Position numbers and translations under genes: made by a program | Notes under the pieces: generated by a model | The model's input: only the letters and a program-made list of their open reading frames with translations | Databases searched by the model: none | What the model was told of the DNA's origin: nothing | Shown: positions 9,101-18,373 of the stretch, in pieces | How positions within the stretch are numbered: position 1 is the first letter of the stretch | Layout of the letters: every line of letters starts with the position of its first letter | Source: Acidobacteriota bacterium | GTDB taxonomy: Bacteria; Acidobacteriota; CAIWXX01 | Reading direction: 5' to 3' | DNA length: 33,280 nt | Assembly: GCA_016191015.1 (NCBI GenBank) | Contig: JACPPM010000086.1 | Span: 1-33,280 of the forward strand

Positions 9101-9578
9101 GCCCGATTCGAGGCGTGTGAGGTTCGAGACGGCCGTGCGGCAAGTCTCGTGGAAAGACATTGACCACATACAGATTCGGGACGACGTTATCGAGTTCCAG
9201 CAAACCGACCGGCCTCAGGCGAAGAACTTCCCCGAGTACCTCCACTCCTGGCTCAGGACTCGCCACTATAGCCTCGTCTGGTTCGATCAGGTGTTCTTTG
9301 CTGTCTGCAGTACTCGGCGGTACCTTGATCTGGAGTCCGGCCGCCCCTCTCGGGTCAATTCGTTCGAGGCCGTCTTGAACGATTGCGTGCAATCAGGGTA
9401 TTTCGAGATTGTGCGCGGTCATGACCAACCTCCGATGTCCATATCCCTCCCGACTCCGCCGGGACTTCCGTTCCCCAACATGCCCTGCTATCTCCTGCGC
9501 GTGCTGCCGCAAAAGGTTGACAGAACATATCCTTACTGGGTTCCGTGTCCCAACATGACCCTTCCCAACCCGCGCTAG
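6108..9578 (+). CDS. Very large multi-pass membrane protein, GT-C glycosyltransferase-like
   Basis: The 1156-residue product has about 12-15 predicted membrane segments spread over residues 25-860 and a soluble C-terminal part of about 290 residues. After the fourth or fifth segment comes the acidic loop LEDNDPWDHAWAVQWIIESG (residues 181-200), followed by HYLDAYPPGFDIFLAIPAL. An acidic D-x-D/DP-W loop after an early helix, then a YPPG segment, is the layout of GT-C enzymes such as STT3/AglB and PMT, which move sugars from polyprenyl carriers in the membrane. That comparison is by motif and topology only; the protein may belong to an undescribed family. The soluble tail matches no domain I recognise. 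The ribosome binding site is weak and M27 at 6186 is an alternative start. Confidence 0.7.
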   Translation: MLAQSAWSFFTTTVEYLRPDPLRISSMLWTGTIIWGAGALGTIFSFKKELSRLERAGLRIATGIAVILTSCVLLQAVGHATGLAIPHIEPDGSFVRPRGGVFSFGALQLVLLAIAGFAVDTCRFFRRRVARTSAAPSAKSDLGLGLSVPRIHRFGPSALVLGTMLFWFAVFYNGAMSYVWLEDNDPWDHAWAVQWIIESGSFYEPLVNHTDPRTGAPDPIQIFHYLDAYPPGFDIFLAIPALATHGDLVWVLKFYTCLLVALGLLMCYPTLVWFARIGISLAGSGRHDVAAEGRSDDREGQDERRENMARWIGAIGVVILSCVPGYPSRFIWSHPLALLLWAAAIAPLFRLGQTWRWAFPATWLVAATQIVTTTTGAVVGINLVLMFAAVLGCLPAGRASRAPQRPGLWALLVFFTLCAGMWYVTADLNRLIRESSQRSRQDASTQKATGRTQAAGAITGDDSIAKQLERTKRLTLFLFTVLSLSLPAGLFFHSRRCGIGRAMPALRMAAVGLVALVLSTAWWGPMLWRYYEAPKGKARVWRSQKGARGNLHGGFSALIETLAHPADVQLGRYSEVLPWKWVGSQDRNYAWWEFVHPPPRVATRSGGIQNSVTSGIGLGASIIVALFTFCGLGLFTAGKTIRRQIRFAAPSPTSDGASMTPSRATTILDSMEPRDESVAGSAILALALMLAHSLIGLSGNRPSVPVQLFAFRYWHVLAFVAVFCTVVAIGWTLTMMERSRRLAFMLCGATLIPTVALVALASRPYIQASASTDGSSGRAASGAGDAGASVWQLSSRVPLIVTGLSAGLAILSVRLKRRKATRALGVPLSRGMTHPMSLILYVTTVVGYALVQGGGIRLCLNNYRWPTTGVMDGGAGAESRTIEQLIAAKSALGLKSGDRIFPLGGPYRFRFLVAAGFDVSYYDPETYDWLHRNVLDPHPQVRGGDNELRMLDWFYDVRPIEVNHTSLLVANWPVMPLRTTPAVPDIAASELSGPYQYEPDSRRVRFETAVRQVSWKDIDHIQIRDDVIEFQQTDRPQAKNFPEYLHSWLRTRHYSLVWFDQVFFAVCSTRRYLDLESGRPSRVNSFEAVLNDCVQSGYFEIVRGHDQPPMSISLPTPPGLPFPNMPCYLLRVLPQKVDRTYPYWVPCPNMTLPNPR

Positions 9579-9659
9579 AGTGAGGATTGTCTGAAGAACA
9601 CGGCGGACACGCACATCAAGACCATCGCAGCTCAGGCTCGCATTCGCGCCTCCCCGGGC

Positions 9660-12600
9660 TCATCGGCCGAGTGGGAGGATTACTCCGACTTCGGTACCAT
9701 CACCCGGCGCCGAGCTTATGCTCAGCGTCCCGCCGAGCTGCTCGGCTCGCTCACGCATCCCCGCTAAGCCAAAATGCCCCGATTCGGGACCGCGGCCGTG
9801 GACGGCATCGAATCCACAGCCGTCGTCCCTGACTCGTAGCGACACTGCATTGCTGCTGTGACTGACCGTGACGTGCACGGAGTGGCATCGAGCGTGTTTG
9901 ACGGCGTTCGTGATCGATTCCTGCCCGATCCTCAGCATCGCTGCTTCAACTCGGGCCGGCAGGGGGATGATAGACCCTTCCGACTTAACCATCACCTCGA
10001 TCCCCGTGCCCGATGTTGCCAGTCGGGCGAGGTCTTCGAGAGCTCTCGAAAGGTCTCTGTCTTCGAGAGCGTGGGGGCGCAGGTCCCAGACGACGAGGCG
10101 GGATTCCGCCAGGCCGTTGCGGACGAGATGGCTCGCAAGGTCCATATGCCGCCGTGCAGCCTCCGGGTCCCCCTGCATCGTCTGGGCGATCCCGTGGAGC
10201 TGTATCGAGATCCCTGTCAGGCACTGCGAAAGTGAATCGTGAATCTCGCGCGCGATGCGTGCCCGGTCGGCCAGAATCGCCCGGAAGCGTGCCCTGATAC
10301 TGTTGGCGCGGAGGAGATGCAGCCCCCAACCGGCTCCGATCGTCAGCAATGCGATGAAACCCGCGAACAACCGAGTCTGGTAGAAGCGAGGTAGCAGAAT
10401 CAACGACTGGGTGGCACCGGTCGTGTTCCAGACCCCGTCTTCATTGCAGGCGATAACGACAAATCGGTACGGCCCGGGCCGGAGACGCGTGTAGTAGGCG
10501 ACCCGGCGGGAGCCGGCGTCGACCCAAGATTCCTCATACCCCTCCAGCTGGTACTTGAACGCCACACGTTTGGAGTTGGCGTAGCTGAGGCCTGCGTAGT
10601 GGAGCTCGAGCTTCTCCGTCCCCGGAGGTAGCCGAAGATCGCCACCTGCAAGGACGCTCTTCCCGTCCACGACGACATCTTCGATGACGACCGGGGGCGG
10701 CTGGTCGTTGAGCCGGAGGTGCGCTGGATCGACCACCACCAGCCCTTTCAAGGTCGGGAACCAGAGTCTTCCATCCCGGGACTTGCATCCTGCCGGCTGG
10801 AATCCTCCATTCCCTTCGATGTTCTTCATCCCGTCCGCGCGGTCGTAGGAATACGACTTGATCCGAGAACGAGTCCCGGAGAGGAGCTCCGCGACCTCAC
10901 TCTTCCGTACCCAGAATATGCCCTTGTTCGTGTTCATCCACATTCTTCCAAAGTCGTCCTCAAGGATTTGCAGCACATTGTTGACGAAGAGCCCCTGCTC
11001 AGATGTGACGACCCCGAGCTTCCCGTCCTTGCAGCGCACCAGACCGCCACCGTCGGTCCCGCACCAGATCGTGTTCTCCCGATCCGCATAGATCGTGAGG
11101 ACCCTGTTGCTCAACAGGCCGTCCTTCTCCGCGAAGCTCGTGAACTGACCGTTTGAGTATCTCACCAGGCCCGCCCCTGAGGTACCCGACCAGACGTCGC
11201 CTCTGCGGTCGGTGATCACAGCGAAAACTATCCTGCTCGCGAATCCGCTGTCGGGTCCAAAGACCGTGAACTTCCCGCTCTTCAGACGATACAGCCCTGT
11301 ACCGGCGGTGCCCACCCACAGGGTGCCGTCCTCTTCCTCGCAGATCGCGGTGACCACCTGGTCCGCGGGACCGTCAGACATTCGCACGGGAGTGATCCGT
11401 CCCCCTCGGAGACAGCTCAACCCGCCACCGTTTGTCCCGAACCAGAGTGCCCCCGCGCGATCCTCATAGATGGAAATAGCCGCATCGCTCGCGAGTCCGC
11501 GGCGCACGTTCCAATCCGTAAACCGCCCATCCCTGTATTCGACAACGCCGTGCGATCCGGTGGCGATCCAGACGGCTCCGCTGCGGTCCGCATGGACACC
11601 CCAGACCGAGTCGTCCGGAAGTCCCTCTTCGCTGGCAAACGGGATGATGGTGCCGTCCCTGAACTTACACAGACCGCCGGTTGCCGTGCCCACCCAGAGG
11701 CTGCCTTCACGATCTTCGAAAAGCGAATGCACGCCTCGTATCGTTGGGTTTTCCCGACTCGCGAACGCAGATAAGGCCCCACCGGAGAGTCGTACAAGCC
11801 CCCTCTCCGATGTCCCGGCCCACACATTTCCCTGACGGTCGCGCAGCAATGAGATGACTCTGTTGTCGGGGAGGCTCGACTCCGTTCCCAGTATCTCGAT
11901 CCGGCCGCCGCTGAGATGGTTCAATCCACCCCCGAACGTACCGATCCACAACCCGCCCTTGCCGTCTTCGCACAGAGCTGCCACGGCATCGCTCGACAGC
12001 CCGTCTCTGGTGGTGAGGGCACTGAACTGGCTCCCCACGCGCCGTACCAGACCCCCTTGGCGCGTCCCGATCCAGAGGGCGCCGTCACGATCTTCGTACA
12101 GCGAGAGTATTGTATTGTCGGTCAGGCCGTCCTTCGTGGTGAGGGCGGTGAAGGTCCCGTTCACATACCTCAACAGCCCGCCGCCTTGACTAGTCCCGAT
12201 CCAGAGCACTCCATCGTGGTCCCGCAGGATCGCCCTGACGGGCTTCCCCGGCTGAGAAAGTACCTCGAAACGTCCGGCCCGATAATGGGCAAGCCTGCCG
12301 CCTTCGGTGCCGATCCACAGAGACCCGTCAGGGTCGGCGCAAAGCGCTCGAACGTAGCTGTCGCCGAGAGATGTCCGGTCGAAGACGACCATCCGGCTGC
12401 CATCGAAGCGAACCAGCCCCTCTTGGGTCCCAAACCAGATGTGACCATCACTCGTCTGAGTGATGGCCAGGATCGTGTTCTGGGGGAGACCCTTGTCCAG
12501 ATCCCACCATTCGAGCGCGTATTGCGTCAATGCCCGGTTCGGATCCAGAGCCGCCGCCGACGGAGCCAGCGCGCAAGCCAGCAACAGCACGAGGCCGACT

Positions 12601-12668
12601 CGACCAGTGACCACGATCGCGCACCCCAGAATGTTGCCGCCGGATCCGCGTTCGAAGATGCGAACCAT
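9660..12668 (-). CDS. Two-propeller sensor histidine kinase (Reg_prop x14, Y_Y_Y, HisKA_3, HATPase_c)
   Basis: The 1002-residue product begins with a signal segment (VGLVLLLACALAPSAAAL). Residues about 50-655 contain 14 repeats of the Reg_prop type (DGxLWIGTxxGGLxR), enough for two seven-bladed propellers in the periplasm. A Y_Y_Y immunoglobulin-like domain follows (FKYQLEGYEESW...), then one membrane helix (LFAGFIALLTIGAGWGLHLL). The cytoplasmic part carries H810 in ARIAREIHDSLSQ, ESITNAVKH, DDGCGF and a GDGT box. Periplasmic ligand binding by the propellers would control phosphorylation of a LuxR-type regulator, but none is encoded beside it. The kinase core is a paralogue of that at 1020-2327. 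The start lacks a clear ribosome binding site; the mature protein would be unaffected. Confidence 0.93.
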   Translation of the reverse strand: MVRIFERGSGGNILGCAIVVTGRVGLVLLLACALAPSAAALDPNRALTQYALEWWDLDKGLPQNTILAITQTSDGHIWFGTQEGLVRFDGSRMVVFDRTSLGDSYVRALCADPDGSLWIGTEGGRLAHYRAGRFEVLSQPGKPVRAILRDHDGVLWIGTSQGGGLLRYVNGTFTALTTKDGLTDNTILSLYEDRDGALWIGTRQGGLVRRVGSQFSALTTRDGLSSDAVAALCEDGKGGLWIGTFGGGLNHLSGGRIEILGTESSLPDNRVISLLRDRQGNVWAGTSERGLVRLSGGALSAFASRENPTIRGVHSLFEDREGSLWVGTATGGLCKFRDGTIIPFASEEGLPDDSVWGVHADRSGAVWIATGSHGVVEYRDGRFTDWNVRRGLASDAAISIYEDRAGALWFGTNGGGLSCLRGGRITPVRMSDGPADQVVTAICEEEDGTLWVGTAGTGLYRLKSGKFTVFGPDSGFASRIVFAVITDRRGDVWSGTSGAGLVRYSNGQFTSFAEKDGLLSNRVLTIYADRENTIWCGTDGGGLVRCKDGKLGVVTSEQGLFVNNVLQILEDDFGRMWMNTNKGIFWVRKSEVAELLSGTRSRIKSYSYDRADGMKNIEGNGGFQPAGCKSRDGRLWFPTLKGLVVVDPAHLRLNDQPPPVVIEDVVVDGKSVLAGGDLRLPPGTEKLELHYAGLSYANSKRVAFKYQLEGYEESWVDAGSRRVAYYTRLRPGPYRFVVIACNEDGVWNTTGATQSLILLPRFYQTRLFAGFIALLTIGAGWGLHLLRANSIRARFRAILADRARIAREIHDSLSQCLTGISIQLHGIAQTMQGDPEAARRHMDLASHLVRNGLAESRLVVWDLRPHALEDRDLSRALEDLARLATSGTGIEVMVKSEGSIIPLPARVEAAMLRIGQESITNAVKHARCHSVHVTVSHSSNAVSLRVRDDGCGFDAVHGRGPESGHFGLAGMRERAEQLGGTLSISSAPGDGTEVGVILPLGR

Positions 12669-12948
12669 GTGGTGCGCGGGTCTACCGCCGCCTCAGGGGG
12701 AGCACCTCGGGGTTCCCGCCCCCAGCAGTGGGTCGGGGATGAACAGTGCGCCGTGTTGAGCGCCGTGAAGCATGGCGGCAGCATAGGGGGCGCTACTCCC
12801 GCGTGTCAAGTGTCGGGACTCTTCCGAGCACATCCCCGGTATGCTACGATTAATGGTTGGGCTATTGGTTTCCGAGGCGCAGACTGATGCGCAGCCCGAG
12901 GCTCTGCCGACGATATCTGACAGGCGGAAAAAGGAGACAATCTCACAG
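12669..12948. other. Intergenic region between divergent sensor kinase and korA
   Basis: About 280 bases separate the two divergent genes. The korA frame is open back to 12841, but the family N-terminus and a ribosome binding site (AAGGAG near 12931) place the start at 12949. A weak -10-like TATGCT lies at 12840-12845 without a convincing -35. GC-rich palindromic pieces occur near 12710-12740. No small gene is supported. Confidence 0.5.
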
Positions 12949-14796
12949 ATGGCGACCATGACGAAGAAGACCCAGGAAATCGAACAGGTCACGTTGCGGT
13001 TCGCGGGTGATTCCGGGGACGGGATGCAGTTGACGGGATCGCAGTTCGCGAGCACGACGGCGATGATCGGGAATGACATAAGCACACTCCCGGACTATCC
13101 GGCAGAGATTCGAGCGCCGGTGGGAACGACATACGGAGTGAGCGGGTTCCAGCTCCGTTTCGGCGCGAGCGAGGTCACAACCCCGGGTGATGTCTGCGAT
13201 GTGCTGGTGGCGATGAACGCTGCAGCGTTGAAGGTGAACCTGCGGAGCTTGCGCGATGGCGGGATGATCATCGCGAACAGCGGCGGGTTCGACGATCGCA
13301 ACCTGAAGCTGAGCCGCTACGAGTCGAATCCGCTTGAAGACGGATCGCTCTCGCGCTATCAGCTCCACCTGATGGACATCAACAAACTGACCGCCAGTGC
13401 GCTCGCCGACATGAACCTCAACATGAAGGTCGCCGCGCGCTGCAAGAACTTCTTCGCGCTCGGCGTGACCTACTGGATGTTCAACCGGCCGCTGGAGCCG
13501 ACAATCCAATGGATCCGCGACAAGTTCAAGAAGACTCCGGAGCTTGTCGAGGCCAATACACGCGTCCTCCACGCGGGGTACGCCTACGGAGAAACGACTG
13601 AAATATTCACCGTACGCTACGATGTCCGCCCGGCCAAGCTCAGCCCGGGCACCTACCGCTTCATTACCGGCAACGAAGCCTTCGCCTGGGGCCTCATCGC
13701 TGCATCCGTGAAGTCGCGTCTCGAGCTATTCCTCGGCAGCTACCCGATCACACCGGCCAGCACGATCCTTCATGAGCTGGCGAAACACAAACATTTCGGC
13801 GTGAAGACCTTCCAGGCCGAAGACGAGATCGCAGCGATCACAAGTGCCATTGGTGCCTCCTACGGCGGTTCCCTGGCCGTGACGACAACGAGCGGCCCGG
13901 GGCTCGCCCTCAAAACCGAAGCCATGGGCCTCGCGGTGATGCTCGAGCTGCCTCTCATCATCTGCGACGTCCAACGCGGCGGTCCGTGTACGGGCCTCCC
14001 GACGAAGACCGAACAGGCTGACCTCCTGCAGGCCGTCTATGGGCGCAACAGCGAAGCTCCGATACCGGTGATCGCGCCGGCGACACCTGCTGAGTGCTTC
14101 GAGATGGCTTTCGAAGCCTGCCGCATCGCCATCAAGTACATGACGCCGGTTCTTGTTCTCTCCGACGGGTATCTCGCCAACGGCGCCGAGCCGTGGCTTG
14201 TGCCCGCACCGGAAAGCCTCCCAACCCTGCCGGTGAGGTTCCGCACCGAGCCGCAGGGGTTTGAGCCCTACTCGCGCGACGAGCAGACACTCGCACGTCC
14301 GTGGGCCATCCCGGGAACGCCGGGTCTCGAACACCGCGTCGGCGGACTCGAGAAACAGCATATCACCGGCGACGTCTGCTACGACCCCGACAACCACGAT
14401 TTCATGGTGAAGCTGCGGGCCGAAAAGGTCGGGCGGATTGCCAACGACATCCCGCTCGCGAAGGTCGACGGCGAGGAGTCCGGGGACATTCTGGTGGTCG
14501 GGTGGGGGAGCACATTCGGTGCGATCCGTGCCGCAGTCGAGAAGGTGCGGAGCACGGGAGTTCCGGTCTCCCATCTGCACCTCCGCCACTTGAACCCGTT
14601 GCCGCGCAACACCGGTGAGGTCCTCTCTCGTTTCCGGAAGGTGCTGATCCCGGAAATCAACCTCGGCCAGCTCAGCAGAATTCTTCGCGAGCGATTCCTC
14701 GTTCCGGCGATCGGGTTGAATCGCGTCGAAGGATTGCCGCTTCGAACCGGTGATATCGAGGCAAAGATCCTCGAGGTGCTCAGCAATGGGCACTGA
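12949..14796 (+). CDS. korA: 2-oxoacid:ferredoxin oxidoreductase, alpha subunit with fused gamma domain
   Basis: From this start the protein has 615 residues, the usual length of KorA proteins in which the gamma domain (about 14-200) is fused before the pyrimidine-binding alpha domain. Visible motifs are GDSGDG (20-25), GSYPITPAS (263-271), TSGPG (314-318) and QRGGPCTGLPT (342-352). With KorB it forms the CoA-dependent enzyme that oxidatively decarboxylates 2-oxoglutarate or a related 2-oxoacid and reduces ferredoxin, reversibly. The substrate cannot be told from the sequence. A frame open from 12841 would add 36 residues with no family resemblance, so I prefer the later ATG with AAGGAG upstream. 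korB follows after 36 bases. Confidence 0.93.
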   Translation: MATMTKKTQEIEQVTLRFAGDSGDGMQLTGSQFASTTAMIGNDISTLPDYPAEIRAPVGTTYGVSGFQLRFGASEVTTPGDVCDVLVAMNAAALKVNLRSLRDGGMIIANSGGFDDRNLKLSRYESNPLEDGSLSRYQLHLMDINKLTASALADMNLNMKVAARCKNFFALGVTYWMFNRPLEPTIQWIRDKFKKTPELVEANTRVLHAGYAYGETTEIFTVRYDVRPAKLSPGTYRFITGNEAFAWGLIAASVKSRLELFLGSYPITPASTILHELAKHKHFGVKTFQAEDEIAAITSAIGASYGGSLAVTTTSGPGLALKTEAMGLAVMLELPLIICDVQRGGPCTGLPTKTEQADLLQAVYGRNSEAPIPVIAPATPAECFEMAFEACRIAIKYMTPVLVLSDGYLANGAEPWLVPAPESLPTLPVRFRTEPQGFEPYSRDEQTLARPWAIPGTPGLEHRVGGLEKQHITGDVCYDPDNHDFMVKLRAEKVGRIANDIPLAKVDGEESGDILVVGWGSTFGAIRAAVEKVRSTGVPVSHLHLRHLNPLPRNTGEVLSRFRKVLIPEINLGQLSRILRERFLVPAIGLNRVEGLPLRTGDIEAKILEVLSNGH

Positions 14797-14832
14797 ATCT
14801 TTGAGCATCACAACGAGCAACGGAGAAAGAAA

Positions 14833-15879
14833 ATGAACCTGGTGGTAGAGACAATGAATAACGCCCCGGCACAGCCGGCGCAGAAATATGCCCAGAAAGA
14901 TTTTCAATCGGATCAGGACGTGCGTTGGTGTCCCGGATGCGGTGACTATTCGATCCTGGCTCAGGTGCAGCGGGTCCTGCCGGACCTCAACATTCCACGA
15001 GAGAAGCTCGTCTGGGTTTCGGGCATCGGGTGTTCCAGCCGTTTCCCCTACTACGTGCAGACATACGGGATCCACGGTATCCATGGGCGAGCGGCGGCGA
15101 TCGCCAGCGGCCTCAAGATGGCACGCCCGGACCTCTCGGTGTGGGTCGCGACCGGCGACGGGGACGGAATGAGCATCGGCGGCAACCACCTGATCCACGT
15201 CTTTCGGCGAAACGTGGGCATCAAGATCCTGCTTTTCAACAACCAGATTTACGGATTGACGAAGGGGCAGTTCTCACCCACGTCGGTGGAAGGACAGATC
15301 ACGGCATCGACTCCCTACGGGAATATCGACCACCCGTTCAACCCCCTGCTCCTGGCGCTCGGATCGGGGGCGGGTTTTGTCGCGCGATCGGTAGACCGCG
15401 AACCGAAGAATCTGCAGGAGGTCATCCGGCGCGCCGCCGCCCATCGGGGCACGACGTTCGTCGAAATCTACCAGAACTGCAATGTGTTTAACGACGGTGC
15501 CTTCTCTACGATGACGGACAAGGAGACGCACGACGATAACGTTCTGGTGCTCGAGCACGGCAAGCCGCTGATCTTCGGCAAGGACAAGAAGAAGGGCATC
15601 CGCCTGAACGGTTTCACTCCGCAGCTCGTCGACATCGGTGCCGACGGCGATGCGGGCCTCATCGTCCACAACGAGAAGGACCACATGCTCGCCTTCATCC
15701 TCGCCGGGCTTTCCAGCATGCCCGGCATGCCGCGTCCGATCGGTGTCCTCTACGCTGTCGATCGCCCCGCGTATGAATCGGATATGGTCGGCCAGATCGA
15801 GAAAGTGAAGCAGAGCCGTGGTGAAGGAGAGCTCGCGAAGCTGCTTCAGGGCGGCGAGACCTGGCAGATCGAGTGGTGA
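14833..15879 (+). CDS. korB: 2-oxoacid:ferredoxin oxidoreductase, beta subunit (TPP and Fe-S)
   Basis: The 348-residue product is the thiamine diphosphate-binding subunit. C33 and C36 in WCPGCGDYS, C67 in GIGCSS and C215 in YQNCNVFND are the four ligands of the single [4Fe-4S] cluster. The TPP site is GDGDGMSIGGNH (108-119) with the NN-QIYGLTKGQ stretch at 136-146. There is no separate ferredoxin-like delta subunit nearby, as expected for the two-subunit type. Its stop TGA overlaps the ATG of the next gene (ATG at 15879), so korA, korB, arsC and uvrB probably share a transcript. A GAGAAAG stretch before 14833 may serve as ribosome binding site. Confidence 0.95.
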   Translation: MNLVVETMNNAPAQPAQKYAQKDFQSDQDVRWCPGCGDYSILAQVQRVLPDLNIPREKLVWVSGIGCSSRFPYYVQTYGIHGIHGRAAAIASGLKMARPDLSVWVATGDGDGMSIGGNHLIHVFRRNVGIKILLFNNQIYGLTKGQFSPTSVEGQITASTPYGNIDHPFNPLLLALGSGAGFVARSVDREPKNLQEVIRRAAAHRGTTFVEIYQNCNVFNDGAFSTMTDKETHDDNVLVLEHGKPLIFGKDKKKGIRLNGFTPQLVDIGADGDAGLIVHNEKDHMLAFILAGLSSMPGMPRPIGVLYAVDRPAYESDMVGQIEKVKQSRGEGELAKLLQGGETWQIEW

Positions 15880-16340
15880 TGGCGAGGGAACCAGGGGCCG
15901 GCGGCTCGGCTCCGAAGACGAAGGTGCTTTTTCTGTGCACCGGGAATTCGTGCAGGAGCCAGATGGCTGAGGGACTGGCACGGCGCCTGGGCGGGGCGAG
16001 AATCGAGAGCCACAGCGCCGGCGTGATGGCGGCCGGTGTGAACCCGTTAGCTGCGGAGGTGATGGGAGAGCTCGGTATCGACATCTCGGGTCAGTGGTCG
16101 AAGGATGTCAGCGAAGTGGAGGAGCTCGAACCCGACATCGTCATCACTCTCTGTGGCTACGCCCAGTCACAGTGCCCCGAGTTCGCAGCCGCCAAGGTGA
16201 AGGAACACTGGCCGACGGACGATCCGTCGCAGACCTATGGGACACGGGCAGAGCTGCTTCCGCGTTTCCGAGCGACCCGCGACGAGCTCGCCGCGAAGAT
16301 TCGAGCCTTTCTGGACCGGCTCCCGCCGGGAGTCCGATGA
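15879..16340 (+). CDS. arsC: Arsenate reductase, thioredoxin-coupled low-molecular-weight phosphatase type
   Basis: The 153-residue product has the P-loop C20-TGNSC-R26 of the low-molecular-weight tyrosine phosphatase fold and an acid-rich DDP loop (114-116). C92 and C99 in [11 protein letters not shown] have the C-x6-C spacing of the redox pair that distinguishes thioredoxin-linked ArsC from plain phosphatases. It would reduce arsenate to arsenite in the cytoplasm. No arsenite pump or ArsR regulator is nearby; instead it is wedged between korB and uvrB with overlaps of 1 and 4 bases. A GTG at 15873 in the same frame would add two residues; the ATG overlapping the korB stop is preferred. A protein phosphatase role remains possible. 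Confidence 0.85.
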   Translation: MAREPGAGGSAPKTKVLFLCTGNSCRSQMAEGLARRLGGARIESHSAGVMAAGVNPLAAEVMGELGIDISGQWSKDVSEVEELEPDIVITLCGYAQSQCPEFAAAKVKEHWPTDDPSQTYGTRAELLPRFRATRDELAAKIRAFLDRLPPGVR

Positions 16341-18355
16341 CCAGCGCAGTATTCAACCGCCGCACGGTGGCCGGGCAGTTTCGCCTCGAGTCCGATTTCG
16401 CTCCGTGCGGGGACCAGCCGGGGGCCATCGAAGGGCTCGTGACCGGGTTGAACCGCGGGGACCCCCTTCAGGTTCTCATGGGCGTCACCGGCTCCGGGAA
16501 GACCTTTACGATCGCCAAGGTTATTGAAACCGTGAATCGTCCGACTCTCGTGGTCGCCCACAACAAGACCCTCGCCGCGCAGCTCTTTCAGGAATTCCGC
16601 TCCTTCTTCCCCCGCAACGCCGTTGAGTACTTCGTCTCCTACTACGATTACTACCAACCTGAAGCGTACATTCCGGCCACGGATACGTATATCGCGAAGG
16701 AGGCGACGGTCAATGAAGAGCTGGATCGAATGCGCCTCGCCGCTACCCGGTCGCTCTTCGAACGCCGCGACGTCATCATCGTCGCATCGGTCTCGTGCAT
16801 CTACGGGTTGGGCTCTCCCGATGCGTTCTACTCGATGCTGCTCTTCCTGGATCGTGGGCAGAGGATCCGGCGCAGGGAGCTGCTCCGACGTCTCGTAGAG
16901 CTGCAATATGAGCGGTCGGACCTCCAGTTCAATCGCGGCACCTTTCGAGTCCGCGGAGACACGGTTGAGGTCTACCCCACATACGAGGACTATCCTGTTC
17001 GGATCGAGCTGGCCGGAGACGAGATCGAAGGGCTCTCACTTTTCGACCCGCTGCGCGGCAGGGTTCTCGAGACGTACGAACGACTGAGCATCTATCCGAG
17101 GACTCACTTCGTCACGCCACCGGACAAGCTCGGCCCCGCGATCGATGGAATCCTCAAGGAGCTGGAGGCGCGCAAGCCCGAGCTGGACGCGGCCGGGAAG
17201 AAGGTCGAAGCGCAGCGCCTCTGGGAGCGGACCCTGTACGACGTGGAGATGCTCAGGCAGATCGGCTATTGCTACGGAATCGAGAACTACTCGCGCCACC
17301 TCGACGGGCGCGCGCCGCGGACCCCGCCCGCCACGCTCATCGACTACCTCCCCGCCGATGCGCTGCTCATCATCGACGAGAGCCACCAGACAGTGCCGCA
17401 GCTCCGCGGAATGTACGAAGGGGACCAGTCGAGGAAAACTACACTTGTAGAATTCGGCTTTCGACTGCCGTCGGCCCTCGACAACCGCCCGTTGAATTTT
17501 GTCGAGCTCGAACAGCGGATGCGCCAGACCATCTGCGTCTCGGCAACACCGGGGCCGTACGAGCTCAGGCGGACGGGCGGCGCAGTGGTCGAGCAGATCA
17601 TCAGACCCACGGGCCTCATGGACCCGCCGATCGACGTGCGCCCGGTGGCGACCCAAGTCGACGACCTCCTGGCCGAAGTGCGGCTGCGCGTCGAGCGGCA
17701 TGAACGCATTCTCGTGACGACCCTGACCAAGCGTATGGCCGAACGCCTCACTGATTACTATCTCGAGGCGGGGATCAGGGCGCGGTACCTGCATTCGGAC
17801 ATCGACACACTCGAGCGCGTCCGGATTCTGCGCGATTTGCGCCGGGGCGAGTTCGACGTTCTTGTCGGCGTGAACCTGCTGCGCGAGGGGCTCGACCTGC
17901 CCGAGGTATCCCTTGTTGCCATCCTCGACGCAGACAAGGAGGGCTTCCTGCGCTCTTCGGGATCGCTCATCCAAACCAGCGGCCGGGCGGCGCGAAACGT
18001 CAACGGTTCGGTGATCATGTATGCCGACACTCGCACAGATTCCATGCGGCGGGCGATGGAAGAAACTGAGCGGCGGCGGGGCATCCAGCGGGACTACAAT
18101 CAACGGAACGGGATCACGCCCGAGACGGTACGGAAAGCGATCCAGGGCGAGCTGGGCCGGATCTGTGGCTCGGACTACGTTGAAATCCCCGAGCGAGGGG
18201 CGGCGGAGAGTTTCGAGACGGCGGAGAAACGGATCGAGCGGATCAAGAAGCTCGAGGCGGAGATGCGAAAGGCGAGCATGGATTTGAAGTTCGAAGAAGC
18301 CGCCAACCTGCGGGACCAGATCAAGCGCCTCAAGACCGACAGCCTCGTAACCTAG
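16337..18355 (+). CDS. uvrB: Excinuclease ABC subunit B
   Basis: The 672-residue product is full length for UvrB, the damage-verifying helicase-like subunit of nucleotide excision repair. Features in order: Walker A GVTGSGKT (49-56), the beta-hairpin region [12 protein letters not shown] followed by the conserved SVSCIYGLG, the DESH box near 346, helicase motifs [13 protein letters not shown] and [23 protein letters not shown], and a C-terminal UVR motif ([19 protein letters not shown]) that contacts UvrC. The ATG overlaps the arsC stop (ATGA). The frame is open further upstream to 16094, but that part only shadows arsC. uvrC follows after a repeat-filled 212-base gap. Confidence 0.97.
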   Translation: MTSAVFNRRTVAGQFRLESDFAPCGDQPGAIEGLVTGLNRGDPLQVLMGVTGSGKTFTIAKVIETVNRPTLVVAHNKTLAAQLFQEFRSFFPRNAVEYFVSYYDYYQPEAYIPATDTYIAKEATVNEELDRMRLAATRSLFERRDVIIVASVSCIYGLGSPDAFYSMLLFLDRGQRIRRRELLRRLVELQYERSDLQFNRGTFRVRGDTVEVYPTYEDYPVRIELAGDEIEGLSLFDPLRGRVLETYERLSIYPRTHFVTPPDKLGPAIDGILKELEARKPELDAAGKKVEAQRLWERTLYDVEMLRQIGYCYGIENYSRHLDGRAPRTPPATLIDYLPADALLIIDESHQTVPQLRGMYEGDQSRKTTLVEFGFRLPSALDNRPLNFVELEQRMRQTICVSATPGPYELRRTGGAVVEQIIRPTGLMDPPIDVRPVATQVDDLLAEVRLRVERHERILVTTLTKRMAERLTDYYLEAGIRARYLHSDIDTLERVRILRDLRRGEFDVLVGVNLLREGLDLPEVSLVAILDADKEGFLRSSGSLIQTSGRAARNVNGSVIMYADTRTDSMRRAMEETERRRGIQRDYNQRNGITPETVRKAIQGELGRICGSDYVEIPERGAAESFETAEKRIERIKKLEAEMRKASMDLKFEEAANLRDQIKRLKTDSLVT

Positions 18356-18373
18356 CGCGCTTCGCGCGCAATT

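Noticed and set aside
13726-15198. 490-codon open frame on the minus strand opposite korA/korB
   Set aside because: It mirrors the codon pattern of two certain genes, is rich in R, H and D, and has no recognisable domain. Long antisense frames are expected at this GC content.
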